From: Clostridiales bacterium GWF2_38_85
Lineage (GTDB): Bacteria; Bacillota; Clostridia; Oscillospirales; CAG-382
Reading direction: 5' to 3'
DNA: 64,000 nt
NCBI GenBank assembly: GCA_001797275.1
Contig: MGOY01000003.1
Location: 1 to 64,000, forward strand
Shown: positions 1-8,250 of the stretch, piece by piece
Numbering within the stretch: the first letter of the stretch is position 1
Layout of the letters: each line of letters starts with the position of its first letter
Translations under genes and position numbers: made by a program
The notes under the pieces: model-generated
Databases searched by the model: none
What the model was told of the DNA's origin: nothing
The model's input: only the letters and a program-made list of their open reading frames with translations

Positions 1-304
1 CAACAGAATATAAATCTTTTTCTTCACTCTTGAGCCTTGCGATATGACCTTTTTCAATAGCTTTTTCATATCCTACGATGTCAGGTACAGCATCTCGAGT
101 TAATTCCTCGAAAACAACATCGTCCCCAACCTCAGCAGGCAATTCTGTTACGCCTGTAAGAGCTTCGTTGCCTGTCAGCACAGCTTCGTTTTGTGTAGCT
201 GTTTCAGCTTGTGCAAGCACTGGCAAAGCAGTTGAGCCTGTAAGCATTGTCATCAACAAGCAAAGGCACAGACAGAGTGAGATAAAAGCGGTTTTTATTT
301 TCAT
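1..304 (-). CDS. N-terminal part of a secreted protein (possibly RHS/DNRLRE-type); runs off the left edge
   Basis: Reading leftward from an ATG at 302-304 gives 101 codons with no stop before the window edge, so only the N-terminus is present. It begins with a typical signal peptide (MKIKTAF, then a Leu/Cys/Met-rich core ending near LPVLAQA, likely cleaved after AQA). A low-complexity Thr/Glu/Ala stretch follows, then PDIVGYEKAIEKGHIARLKS. A Shine-Dalgarno (AAGGACGG) lies just upstream. The segment after the signal peptide resembles the N-terminal region of large clostridial cell-surface proteins with RHS or DNRLRE domains; this is a family resemblance from memory, not a demonstrated match. 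The function cannot be settled without the missing part. Confidence 0.6.
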   Translation of the reverse strand, partial: MKIKTAFISLCLCLCLLMTMLTGSTALPVLAQAETATQNEAVLTGNEALTGVTELPAEVGDDVVFEELTRDAVPDIVGYEKAIEKGHIARLKSEEKDLYSV

Positions 305-530
305 TTTTTCCGTCCTTTTGATTATAAAGCCAACAGTAGATTAATCGATTTTTTCGTATTTAAACGGTTGGCAAAGTCAATAAATTGACTCTGAAAAATG
401 CTCCGCATTTTCTGTAGCTTAGTAGTAACTTCTTATACCATATGAGTACAATAATGCTAATATGGTATATTCATCTACATAATACCATCGCCTTATGACA
501 AAGTCAACATAAATGTTAAAATATCATAAA

Positions 531-597
531 ATGCTATCGCACGAGCTGTTTGTTGTGTATAATATTAATCTCTCATAAAAAATTTTTAATCGAGAAA
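531..597. repeat. Direct repeat R1, partner of 1511-1584, with E1-like end
   Basis: The stretch beginning ATGCTATCGCACGAGC is closely related to the one beginning at 1511, about 980 bp away and in the same orientation. Each contains a TAATCT(C/T)TCAT motif like the left end of the E1 elements found at 39052 and 61591. In R1 a TTTTTAATCGAGA like the right end follows at once, so this may be an internally deleted E1 copy inside a longer repeat. The rest of the 345-603 gap shows nothing else I can name. Confidence 0.5.
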
Positions 598-603
598 AGC
601 ATA

Positions 604-1419
604 TCACTTATTTTTAAAGATTTGAATAACATATAAATCGTAAAACCCATCTTCGGTAGTAGCCTTTACTGTATAATCAACGGCATCTTTCCCACGATTT
701 AATGTAAGTAATTCGGATTCAATAGTAAAATTAATTATTTCATTAGCGTCGATTTTTAATTTTTCATGCAGTTTTTTTGAGATAAGTGTATCTCTTTCAT
801 CATTGCTGAGGAACGGAGCAACCACACCCTCACGGCAGCTGTCAATTTTCTGCACACAGTATATCAACCCTTCGCTATTTATGTAAACTATTAATTTAAC
901 ATTAAGCGTATAATCATATTTAACCTGCCATGTCAGAATACAATTTCTTATAGAGCCGGGGTAAAAAGCGGAAAAATCATTATACTTTGCGAAGTCTATC
1001 TCATCAGACATTAATTCCTCAACAGCATTTTTTAACTCTTCATCAGATAATTTTTCGATTTCGTCTATCGCCGGATAGGGAGTTATTCCAAGGTAAAATA
1101 ATATGTCATTATGCTCTGAATCAATACTAATTAATGGTTCGCTGCTTTCCTCCAAGCCTGTGCCTGCAGTTATTGAATAATGATCAATTTTTTCATTGGT
1201 TAGTTCAGAAAGTCTGCTCTTTTTGTATACAAGGTTATAAATTTTCCCATTGATTTCAACCGAACTAAGCTTATCGGTATTATTGTTAAAAAAGTCATTT
1301 TCTTGTGATGAATCAATAATTTCACATGTATAAAGAGAAGAAGTACAACCCATATAATTAATGCATATTGCTAACATTAGGAATGTGAAGCTTAATTTTA
1401 GAAATTTTAATGCTTTCAT
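604..1419 (-). CDS. Putative lipoprotein of unknown function
   Basis: 271 residues from the ATG at 1417-1419, chosen because AGGGGGAA lies just upstream; the frame stays open further but has no ribosome binding site there. The N-terminus (MKALKFLKLSF, a hydrophobic core, then INYMGC at about residues 20-25) looks like a lipoprotein signal with an imperfect lipobox, so the protein is probably anchored outside the membrane. The mature part is acidic, with no repeat or domain I recognise; residues near the C-terminus alternate as expected for beta strands. It lies between two copies of a direct repeat (531-597 and 1511-1584). It faces the opposite way to gpmI and has its own transcription. Confidence 0.6.
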   Translation of the reverse strand: MKALKFLKLSFTFLMLAICINYMGCTSSLYTCEIIDSSQENDFFNNNTDKLSSVEINGKIYNLVYKKSRLSELTNEKIDHYSITAGTGLEESSEPLISIDSEHNDILFYLGITPYPAIDEIEKLSDEELKNAVEELMSDEIDFAKYNDFSAFYPGSIRNCILTWQVKYDYTLNVKLIVYINSEGLIYCVQKIDSCREGVVAPFLSNDERDTLISKKLHEKLKIDANEIINFTIESELLTLNRGKDAVDYTVKATTEDGFYDLYVIQIFKNK

Positions 1420-1510
1420 TTTGTTGATTCCCCCTATGATAATTGATTTGTTTTCGAAATTATGACTATGGCTTTCAAACAGCAGAGCAATGTTTCCGTT
1501 ATATTGTATA

Positions 1511-1584
1511 ATGCTATCATACGAGCAGTCTGTTATGCATAATACTAATCTTTCATATAATATAACGAAAAAAAATCGAAAAGG
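1511..1584. repeat. Direct repeat R2, partner of 531-597
   Basis: It begins ATGCTATCATACGAGC and continues with AATACTAATCTTTCATATAA; over about 55 bp it matches R1 with scattered substitutions. It lies upstream of the lipoprotein gene, so that gene is bracketed by the pair. The remainder of the 1420-1878 gap holds only the gpmI promoter and leader. Confidence 0.5.
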
Positions 1585-1754
1585 TGTCGCGGAAATTGAA
1601 AAATATTTCAAATATTAATAAATAAATTTAAATTCACTTATAATACATTTTACAGGCCGCAAATGTTGCGCAAAAAAATAAAAATTATCATGTTTACAAA
1701 TTGTTTACATTTCGCCATATTCACCGTTTCATAAATAAATTATACTGTCTCCTA

Positions 1755-1783
1755 TTGCAAACAAAGCATTTTTGGTGTATAAT
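1755..1783 (+). promoter_or_regulatory. Sigma-A type promoter for gpmI
   Basis: TTGCAA at 1755-1760 and a perfect TATAAT at 1778-1783 are separated by exactly 17 bp. The predicted leader is about 90 nt to the gpmI ATG at 1879, which has GAAAGGAAA as its ribosome binding site. I see no riboswitch-like fold in the leader. Confidence 0.65.
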
Positions 1784-1878
1784 AATACAATGAATGCAAT
1801 TTTATAAGCATATTTTTTTATTATTTTATACTGATAAAAATAAAATTTACACACATCTCAGCTTGAAAGGAAACCTTT

Positions 1879-3528
1879 ATGGAAATCAAAAAAATAAGCA
1901 ATGGTGTTTTCGATGACAAAAAGCCGTACATACTTACAATTGTAATGGATGGAGTCGGACTTGCGCCTGCAAGCGAAGGCAATGCGGTTACGCTCGCAAA
2001 GACACCTACCCTTGACAGGATAATGGCAACATACCCGATGGTATCGCTCCAGGCACACGGTGTTGCCGTCGGGCTTCCGTCGGATGAAGATATGGGCAAT
2101 TCAGAGGTTGGCCACAACGCGCTCGGGGCAGGTCAGGTTTTTGCGCAAGGTGCAAAGCTTGTTTCCACTGCAATTGAAAGCGGTAAAATGTTTGAAGGCA
2201 AAACCTGGACGGACATAGTGGCAAACTGCAAAACAAACAACTCAACACTCCACTTTATCGGTCTGTTCTCGGACGGTAATGTGCATTCACATATAGACCA
2301 TCTTAAAGCAATGCTTGTCAGAGCAAAGGCTGACGGTGTCAAAAAGGCTCGTGTTCACATACTGCTCGACGGCAGAGATGTCGGAGAAACAAGTGCGCTT
2401 GATTATGTTGTTCCCTTCGAGGCATTCCTCGCAGAGCTGCGTGATGCTTCCTACGATGTTGAGATTGCATCGGGCGGTGGCAGAATGAGCATAACAATGG
2501 ACAGATATGAAGCCAACTGGAACATGGTCAAGGAAGGCTGGAAAACTCACGTTCTTGGTGAAGGCAGACAGTTTGCAAGCGCTGAGGAAGCAATTACAAC
2601 TTATCGCAGTGAAAGCAAGGTTATTGACCAGGACCTCCCGTCCTTTGTTATTGCAGAAAACGGACAGCCTGTCGGCAAAATTGTTGACAACGACAGCGTT
2701 ATTTTCTTCAACTTCAGGGGCGATAGAGCCATTGAGATATCTAAGGCATTTGAGGCTGACAGCTTCACCTACTTTGACAGAGGCACCCGCCCGAAGGTTA
2801 TGTATGCCGGTATGCTACAGTATGACGGTGACGCACACATCCCGAGCAGGTTCCTTGTAAATCCGCCCGAAATCAGCAATACCTTCGGGGAGTTTCTTGC
2901 AAAAGCCGGCGTTGCACAGTTTGCTGTTTCCGAAACCCAGAAATACGGTCATGTAACCTACTTCTGGAACGGTAACCGCAGCGGCAAATTCTCGGAGGAA
3001 CTTGAAGATTATCTTGAAGTTCCGTCAGATGTTGTTCCGTTTGAGCAGCGTCCCTGGATGAAATGCGCTGAAATAACAGACAAGCTTATCGAGGCTCTCA
3101 GAAGCGGAAAGTATCAATTTCTGCGTGTAAATTTCCCCAACGGCGACATGGTCGGGCACACGGGTGTACTCCGCGCAGCTATCATTTCAATGGAAGCACT
3201 CGACCTCTGTCTGGGCAGAATCCTCAGCGTTGTTGACGAAGTCGGCGGTATTGCAATAATCACAGCCGATCACGGAAACGCAGACGAGATGTACGAGATA
3301 GACAAAAAAACAGGAGCCGCAAAACGTGATAAAGACGGCAAGCCGAAGGCTAAGACCGCACACACCCTCAACCCGGTTCCCTGCATTTTCTACGATAATA
3401 CAAGCAAAGATAAATACACTGTTGTTGACGGCAAATACGGACTTGCGAACATTGCCGCAACCGTAACAACACTGATGGGTTATAAACCGCTCGATGTATG
3501 GAAAAAAAGCATCGTCGAACTGAAATAA
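1879..3528 (+). CDS. gpmI: 2,3-bisphosphoglycerate-independent phosphoglycerate mutase
   Basis: A cytoplasmic glycolytic enzyme that interconverts 3- and 2-phosphoglycerate, usually with two Mn ions. At 549 residues it is slightly longer than the usual 510-515. Visible signatures are the metal Asp in VMDGVG (D24), the phosphorylated Ser in DMGNSEVGHN (S75), HSHIDHL, DGRDVGETSALDY, GRMSITMDRY, NFRGDRAIE, NGDMVGHTG and the C-terminal metal site ITADHGNADEM. The ribosome binding site GAAAGGAAA precedes the ATG. A site-2 protease gene follows 24 bp downstream, so the two may be cotranscribed. The extra length is mostly a charged insert near residue 475 (KKTGAAKRDKDGKPKAK) just after the last metal motif. 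Confidence 0.95.
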   Translation: MEIKKISNGVFDDKKPYILTIVMDGVGLAPASEGNAVTLAKTPTLDRIMATYPMVSLQAHGVAVGLPSDEDMGNSEVGHNALGAGQVFAQGAKLVSTAIESGKMFEGKTWTDIVANCKTNNSTLHFIGLFSDGNVHSHIDHLKAMLVRAKADGVKKARVHILLDGRDVGETSALDYVVPFEAFLAELRDASYDVEIASGGGRMSITMDRYEANWNMVKEGWKTHVLGEGRQFASAEEAITTYRSESKVIDQDLPSFVIAENGQPVGKIVDNDSVIFFNFRGDRAIEISKAFEADSFTYFDRGTRPKVMYAGMLQYDGDAHIPSRFLVNPPEISNTFGEFLAKAGVAQFAVSETQKYGHVTYFWNGNRSGKFSEELEDYLEVPSDVVPFEQRPWMKCAEITDKLIEALRSGKYQFLRVNFPNGDMVGHTGVLRAAIISMEALDLCLGRILSVVDEVGGIAIITADHGNADEMYEIDKKTGAAKRDKDGKPKAKTAHTLNPVPCIFYDNTSKDKYTVVDGKYGLANIAATVTTLMGYKPLDVWKKSIVELK

Positions 3529-3552
3529 ATATTTATCAGAAAGGGTTCCATA

Positions 3553-4266
3553 ATGTTATTAAGAGCGATACAATCAGGTAATCTGATGGAAATGCTGCCC
3601 TATATTTTAGTTTCATTGCCATGTGTTCTTATTGCATCTACAATACATGAATTATCCCATGCATATGTTGCATATAAACTCGGTGATCCAACTGCCCGCA
3701 ATCTCGGGAGATTAACTCTTAATCCTGCAAAGCATATAGACCCCATCGGATTAGCTTTACTTATTTTTGTCGGCTTCGGTTGGGCAAAACCTGTACCCAT
3801 AATAACGAGAAATTTTAAAAAACCCCGCCGTGATATATCTCTCGTGTCAATTGCCGGTCCACTTTCGAACTTTCTGATGGCATTTATAATAATGTTAATT
3901 TTATATATCTTAGGCATATTTCATATTAACATGTTTGTATTATCAGAATATGGTATCACCGGTAGCTTTACTGATAAATTATTGTATCTTTTTAGCTATA
4001 TGTTTATCTATTTAATTAAAATTAATATTGTTCTCGGAGTATTTAATCTATTTCCAATACCTCCGCTGGACGGTTCAAAATTATTAATATCCGCATTACC
4101 TCAAAAAGCCGCTTATTATGTTGTAAGGTATGAAAGATATATTCAAATAGGTTTTTATATTTTATTATTTATGGGTGGTTTTAGTGGTATAATATGGTTC
4201 TTCGGTGATGCGGTTTTATCTGCTTATATTTCGTTTTTCAATTTGATATTTTCACCGTTTATGTGA
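3553..4266 (+). CDS. Site-2 protease family (M50) membrane metalloprotease
   Basis: A 237-residue polytopic membrane protein of the short M50 class (YwhC/RseP-like core without a PDZ domain). It carries the zinc site HELSH at residues 32-36 inside the first membrane segment and the partner motif NLFPIPPLDG at 165-174, whose Asp (D173) is the third zinc ligand. Other hydrophobic segments lie at about 65-80, 97-122, 144-165 and 190-230. It would cleave substrates within the membrane; no substrate can be named. AGAAAGGG precedes the ATG. It sits directly before scpAB, an arrangement common in Clostridia. Confidence 0.88.
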   Translation: MLLRAIQSGNLMEMLPYILVSLPCVLIASTIHELSHAYVAYKLGDPTARNLGRLTLNPAKHIDPIGLALLIFVGFGWAKPVPIITRNFKKPRRDISLVSIAGPLSNFLMAFIIMLILYILGIFHINMFVLSEYGITGSFTDKLLYLFSYMFIYLIKINIVLGVFNLFPIPPLDGSKLLISALPQKAAYYVVRYERYIQIGFYILLFMGGFSGIIWFFGDAVLSAYISFFNLIFSPFM

Positions 4267-4272
4267 TATTCT

Positions 4273-4986
4273 ATGGAAACACTCAGAATAGAAATCGAAA
4301 AGTATGAAGGACCGCTTGATCTGCTGCTTACGCTTATCTCAAAGCACAAAATCGATATACTCGATATTCCCATTTCGAATATTGCAGACCAATACATGGA
4401 GCATATCGAAGCGATGAGAAGTCTGAATATGGACATTGCAGTCGAGTTTATCTATATGGCGGCAGAGTTGATGCTGATAAAATCGAAAATGCTATTACCC
4501 AAGAATGATGAAGAAGACCCAAGAAAGCCTTTGGTTGATGCATTGCTCGAATATCAGAGAGCAAAGTCTACAGCGGAATTTCTCAAAATAAGATCAGAAA
4601 AATACTTCGACCGCTTTGCAAAGCAGCCTGATATAATTGAGCTTCCATATGAAAGACCGCATGAAAAGGAACAGCTGATTGAAGCCTTTGAAAGAATATA
4701 CTCAAGGTTGGCTGCAAAGTCCGAACAGAAAAACGAACTGTTTGAAAACCTTTCGAACAAAAGGGAGTATTCGATTGAAGAAAAGACAATTTGGCTGTTA
4801 CGCAGATTATACAGGATAAAAAAAGTTGATTTTGATGAGCTGTTTAAACAAATCAATTCCATAAATGAGCTTTGCGCAGCATTCCTGGCACTTTTACAGT
4901 TGATAGGAAACGAAAGAATTGATATCAGCCGAAAGCCCGGCACTAATACTATTTATGTAGCCTTGAAATTTCCCGAAAGGAAGTAA
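4273..4986 (+). CDS. scpA: Segregation and condensation protein A (kleisin)
   Basis: The kleisin subunit that bridges the two SMC heads in the bacterial condensin used for chromosome compaction and segregation. At 237 residues it is of normal length. The N-terminus LRIEIEKYEGPLDLLLTLI, followed by KIDILDIPISNIADQYMEHI, is diagnostic of the ScpA SMC-neck binding domain. A variable acidic/helical middle follows, then a C-terminal winged helix near residues 165-237. It starts 6 bp after the protease stop with no clear Shine-Dalgarno of its own, so translational coupling is likely. scpB follows immediately. Confidence 0.93.
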   Translation: METLRIEIEKYEGPLDLLLTLISKHKIDILDIPISNIADQYMEHIEAMRSLNMDIAVEFIYMAAELMLIKSKMLLPKNDEEDPRKPLVDALLEYQRAKSTAEFLKIRSEKYFDRFAKQPDIIELPYERPHEKEQLIEAFERIYSRLAAKSEQKNELFENLSNKREYSIEEKTIWLLRRLYRIKKVDFDELFKQINSINELCAAFLALLQLIGNERIDISRKPGTNTIYVALKFPERK

Positions 4987-4992
4987 AAACCG

Positions 4993-5652
4993 ATGGACAT
5001 CACCTTGAACGGAAATCCGACAATTGAATCAGCAGATATTGAAATGCTTGCCGGTGCTGTTGAGGCAATGCTCTTTTCGGCAGGCTCGCCTGTTCCGATA
5101 GAACGGCTCTGCAGTATACTTGCAGTAACCGAAGCAGAGTTATATAAAGCAAGACATATACTTGAGAAACGCTACCGTCAAACAAACAGCGGTATTGGCA
5201 TAATACTTCTTGAAGGCTCATTGCAGCTTTGCACAAAGCAGGAATTCGCACCCTATGTCAAGGCAGTGCTGGAGCTGAAGAAGCTACCTCCGTTATCGAA
5301 GGCATCTCTTGAGGTGCTAGCGATAATAGCATACAACCAACCTGTAACACGCGTTTTTATAGAACAGGTCAGAGGTGTAGACTCTGCATCAATAGTTTCA
5401 TCGCTCTGCGATAAAGGTCTGATACGCGAGGATGGCACACTTGATGCACCCGGCAGACCTACACTGTTTGTTACAACCAATACATTTCTCAGATGCTTCG
5501 GGTTATCTTCATTATCCGAGCTTCCCCATTCGTCCGAAAATGGGTTAATGCAAATGACCGGTGAAGAATTCACCGAACAACAGACGATTGATGATCTGCT
5601 GACGGGCAGCATACCGGAAACGGGTATAACCGATAAAGGTGTTGAGTTATAA
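4993..5652 (+). CDS. scpB: Segregation and condensation protein B
   Basis: ScpB forms a homodimer of tandem winged helices that binds the middle of ScpA in the SMC-ScpAB complex. The 219 residues contain the expected EAMLFSAGSPVPIERLC start of the first winged helix, then LEVLAIIAYNQPVTR and IEQVRGVDSASIVSSLCDKG with the typical GRPTLFVTTNTFLRCFGL of the second. The C-terminal 50 residues are acidic and unconserved, as in other family members. GAAAGGAAG precedes the ATG by 9 bases. Its stop codon overlaps the start of the next gene by one base, indicating coupling. Confidence 0.93.
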   Translation: MDITLNGNPTIESADIEMLAGAVEAMLFSAGSPVPIERLCSILAVTEAELYKARHILEKRYRQTNSGIGIILLEGSLQLCTKQEFAPYVKAVLELKKLPPLSKASLEVLAIIAYNQPVTRVFIEQVRGVDSASIVSSLCDKGLIREDGTLDAPGRPTLFVTTNTFLRCFGLSSLSELPHSSENGLMQMTGEEFTEQQTIDDLLTGSIPETGITDKGVEL

Positions 5653-6272
5653 TGACATTTTTGTATATTTTAATTGCTTTTTTTATTTTGATTGGTGTTC
5701 TGATGTTTATCAGACTGTCAGTCACAGTTTCTTATACAGACAATGTTTCAGTAATACTTAAGATTGGATTTATTAAATTCGACATGGGGAAATTTTCAAC
5801 AAAGGCTCATAAAGAAAAAAAGCCGACAGCTGAAAAAAAACCTAAAAAAGCGAAAGAAAAGGAACCCGCAGAACCGAGAAAACCTCTGAATGTGAGCGAT
5901 GTTATCAAGCTTATCAACGACGTTCTGATGTCGTTGATAAAAAAATTTCTTGGTTATCTGCGGATAGATAAATATAATATATCAGTCACTGTTGCAACAG
6001 GAGATGCTGCGACAACAGCAATTATGTACGGTGCGGCAACCGGTGCGTTGTATTCGTTGACTGCAATACTTACAACACTAAAACCGAGAAGGAAAAAAGG
6101 CGTATACAATGCTGAAGTTATCCCGGACTTCATCGGTGAAAAATCATCAATCAAAGCATCAATATCCCTCTCACTGCTTATGTGGCAGGCACTGGTATGC
6201 ACAGTAAAGGGCGGTAGCGGATTCTTAAAATTCTATTCTAAGAGAAATAAAAATGGCAATACTACTATATGA
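5652..6272 (+). CDS. DUF2953 family membrane protein
   Basis: 206 residues, starting on the ATG that overlaps the scpB stop (TAATG). An N-terminal membrane segment (about residues 3-20) is followed by a short beta-like stretch, a highly Lys-rich linker (about 50-78) and a C-terminal domain with a hydrophobic helix around 115-140. The order scpA-scpB-DUF2953-gerW is characteristic of Clostridia and DUF2953 proteins are often linked with sporulation; this assignment rests on gene context and general shape. I cannot name a biochemical activity. Confidence 0.7.
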   Translation: MTFLYILIAFFILIGVLMFIRLSVTVSYTDNVSVILKIGFIKFDMGKFSTKAHKEKKPTAEKKPKKAKEKEPAEPRKPLNVSDVIKLINDVLMSLIKKFLGYLRIDKYNISVTVATGDAATTAIMYGAATGALYSLTAILTTLKPRRKKGVYNAEVIPDFIGEKSSIKASISLSLLMWQALVCTVKGGSGFLKFYSKRNKNGNTTI

Positions 6273-6277
6273 AAATA

Positions 6278-6362
6278 ACAAACTAATTTAACCAGCCATT
6301 TGATGAATAACTTATTATTTACGGTTTTTTATCGAATGACAAAATAAAATTTATTTGTTGGT
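6278..6362. repeat. Imperfect long hairpin E3a upstream of gerW
   Basis: The left arm ACAAACTAATTTAACCAGCC pairs imperfectly with a right arm ending TTTATTTGTTGGT around a central loop. The right arm is clearly related to that of the hairpin at 6921-7012 (both contain CGGTTTTT, GAATGA and ATTTGTT in the same order). It lies between the DUF2953 gene and gerW and could end transcription of the scp operon or be a small repeated element. TATAAT at 6364-6369 lies just past the right arm. Confidence 0.5.
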
Positions 6363-6406
6363 ATAATATAAATTATAAAAAATTCAGAAGATTGAAAGGA
6401 AAGGTT

Positions 6407-6868
6407 ATGGCAATGAACGAAACTCCGATAAAACAAATGATTGAAGCAGCTCTGAGCAATATAAAGAATGTTGCTGACGCTAACACAGTAATCGGTACAC
6501 CTATTATTGTCAATGAGAATATTACAGTTATCCCTTTTTCGAAGGTTTCGGTAGGCTTTGCATCGGGCGGCAGTGATTTCGGTGGTAAAGCTCCCGATAA
6601 ATCAGCGAACTTTGCCGGAGGCAACGGTGCAGGCGTTACTGTTATTCCGCTCGGATTCATTATCGCAGCTTACGGTGATGTGCGTGTCATCGACCTGAAA
6701 TCTCCGTCAAGCTTTTCTGCTCCCTCCGACCCTGTCAATAAAACTATCGACACGGTTAACGGACTTATTGACCGCATGCCCGATATAATTGAAAAAATCA
6801 AATCAGTCCTACCAAACAAAAATAAGAAAACCGTTGAAGTTGAAACGGATATTACAGACGAAGAATAA
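6407..6868 (+). CDS. ytfJ: GerW/YtfJ family sporulation protein
   Basis: About 153 residues from the ATG at 6407, which has AAAGGA six bases upstream; the frame could also open at a TTG at 6392 that lies inside the ribosome binding site. The body has the family hallmarks: VIGTPIIVNENITVIPFSKV, then SVGFASGGSDF, a Gly-rich GGNGAGVTVIPLGFI and a C-terminal amphipathic region. In Bacillus subtilis the homologue is made in the forespore under sigma-F and is needed for normal germination. Here it stands alone between two hairpins (6278-6362, 6921-7012) and ahead of a DacF-type gene, fitting a forespore role. Confidence 0.88.
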   Translation: MAMNETPIKQMIEAALSNIKNVADANTVIGTPIIVNENITVIPFSKVSVGFASGGSDFGGKAPDKSANFAGGNGAGVTVIPLGFIIAAYGDVRVIDLKSPSSFSAPSDPVNKTIDTVNGLIDRMPDIIEKIKSVLPNKNKKTVEVETDITDEE

Positions 6869-6920
6869 TAGTTCCATATAACATATAATTCCCCTGAAAG
6901 CTATATAAATTATTAATATA

Positions 6921-7012
6921 AAACTAAAAAATGAATTACATCAGCCATTCTATAAAAACCTATAATTTTCGGTTTTTATAGAATGATAAAACAGAGATTC
7001 ATTTGTTAGTTT
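6921..7012. repeat. Long hairpin E3b upstream of the carboxypeptidase gene
   Basis: Nested inverted repeats: an outer 16-base arm (6921-6936 with 6997-7012, one mismatch) and a perfect inner 15-bp stem CATTCTATAAAAACC/GGTTTTTATAGAATG (6946-6960 with 6971-6985), loop TATAATTTTC. It resembles E3a at 6278-6362. No long T-run follows, so it is not an ordinary terminator. It lies 27 bp before the ATG of the carboxypeptidase. Confidence 0.65.
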
Positions 7013-7038
7013 GATATTTGTTATCACAAAGGGGATGT

Positions 7039-8250
7039 ATGATCTTGAAACCCGAATATATTAAAAAGCTACTGATTATTGGCGCTTGCTTTATTATCAC
7101 TGCATTATTGATTCTGTCGTTTGTTCCGCTTTTTTCTCCGGAGCTTGCTTGTTTCGCAGGTTATTCAGCTAACAACAGCGATGAACCGCTACAATTATGT
7201 TATGATATAGCAACCGGATTCCCGCTTGAAACAACCGCAAAGTCTGTCATGCTCATCGATATGGAATCGTTGCATGTTCTAACCTCGCTTAACCCGAACG
7301 AAAAGTTAGGAATGGCAAGCACAACGAAAATAATGACTGCACTCGTTGCACTCGATTTGCTTCCTTTATCAAAGAAAATCACAATCCCGAAGGAAGCTGT
7401 CGGTATTGAAGGTTCGTCAATATATCTGCTTGAGGGCGAAACACTGACGACCGAAGAATTGCTGTATGGTCTGCTTTTAGAGTCGGGCAACGATGTTGCA
7501 ACGACACTTGCAATAGCTGCATGCGGTGATGTTGTTAGCTTTGTTGACAGGATGAACCGGAAGGCAGCTGCACTCGGACTTAAAAATACACACTTTTCAA
7601 ATCCGCACGGACTGTCGGATGACAACCACTACACAACCGCTGAGGACCTTGCAACACTGACAGCAGTTGCTATGCGAAATGATATATTCAGAAAAATCGT
7701 TTCCGAGAAGAAAAAGACAATACCCTATGATGGAGTTGAAAACGGCAGAATACTTGTCAACCATAACAAACTGCTGAGTTCCTTTGAAGGTGCTGTAGGA
7801 GTCAAAACAGGTTATACCAAAGCAACCGGCAGATGCCTGGTCACAGCTGTAAGGAGAAACGGACAGACACTGATTGCAGTTACTCTCGATTGCTCAAACG
7901 ACTGGGCAATACATAAGCAGCTGCACGATTGGGGCTTCGAGAACTACCAAGGAAAAACTCTTGTCGGTATAATGGATCACAGCTACAGGGTGAATGTTGT
8001 AGGTGGTGAAAACGATTCTGTTATATGCCAGAATACAGCAGAAGCTTATGTTTGTGTCCCTGCTGACAGTGAGATAACATCAATAATATCACTTCCGCAA
8101 TTTATATATGCTCCCGTATATGAAGGTGATCCAATCGGCAAGGTAACATATTATACAGATAGCAGGATAATATATGAGCTGCCGCTGGTAGCTACAGATA
8201 ATATAAGACTAAAGAAAATAAATTTTTGGAGAAAACTATTTAATGGCTGA
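7039..8250 (+). CDS. dacF: D-alanyl-D-alanine carboxypeptidase (DacF-like, S11 family)
   Basis: A 403-residue penicillin-binding protein 5 type enzyme that trims the terminal D-Ala from peptidoglycan peptides, anchored outside the cytoplasmic membrane. The start at 7039 is chosen for the AAAGGGG just upstream. An N-terminal signal/anchor covers residues 10-32. The catalytic motifs are STTK (S94-K97, acylated Ser 94), SGN (149-151) and KTG (256-258), followed by a C-terminal beta domain that ends without an obvious amphipathic helix. Placement after gerW and before rluB suggests the sporulation enzyme DacF/DacB; the usual neighbours spmA and spmB are absent. The stop overlaps the rluB start by 8 bp. 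Confidence 0.9.
   Translation: MILKPEYIKKLLIIGACFIITALLILSFVPLFSPELACFAGYSANNSDEPLQLCYDIATGFPLETTAKSVMLIDMESLHVLTSLNPNEKLGMASTTKIMTALVALDLLPLSKKITIPKEAVGIEGSSIYLLEGETLTTEELLYGLLLESGNDVATTLAIAACGDVVSFVDRMNRKAAALGLKNTHFSNPHGLSDDNHYTTAEDLATLTAVAMRNDIFRKIVSEKKKTIPYDGVENGRILVNHNKLLSSFEGAVGVKTGYTKATGRCLVTAVRRNGQTLIAVTLDCSNDWAIHKQLHDWGFENYQGKTLVGIMDHSYRVNVVGGENDSVICQNTAEAYVCVPADSEITSIISLPQFIYAPVYEGDPIGKVTYYTDSRIIYELPLVATDNIRLKKINFWRKLFNG

Noticed and set aside
78-344. Plus-strand open frame at the left edge
   Set aside because: It is the complement of a signal-peptide gene with a good ribosome binding site on the minus strand.
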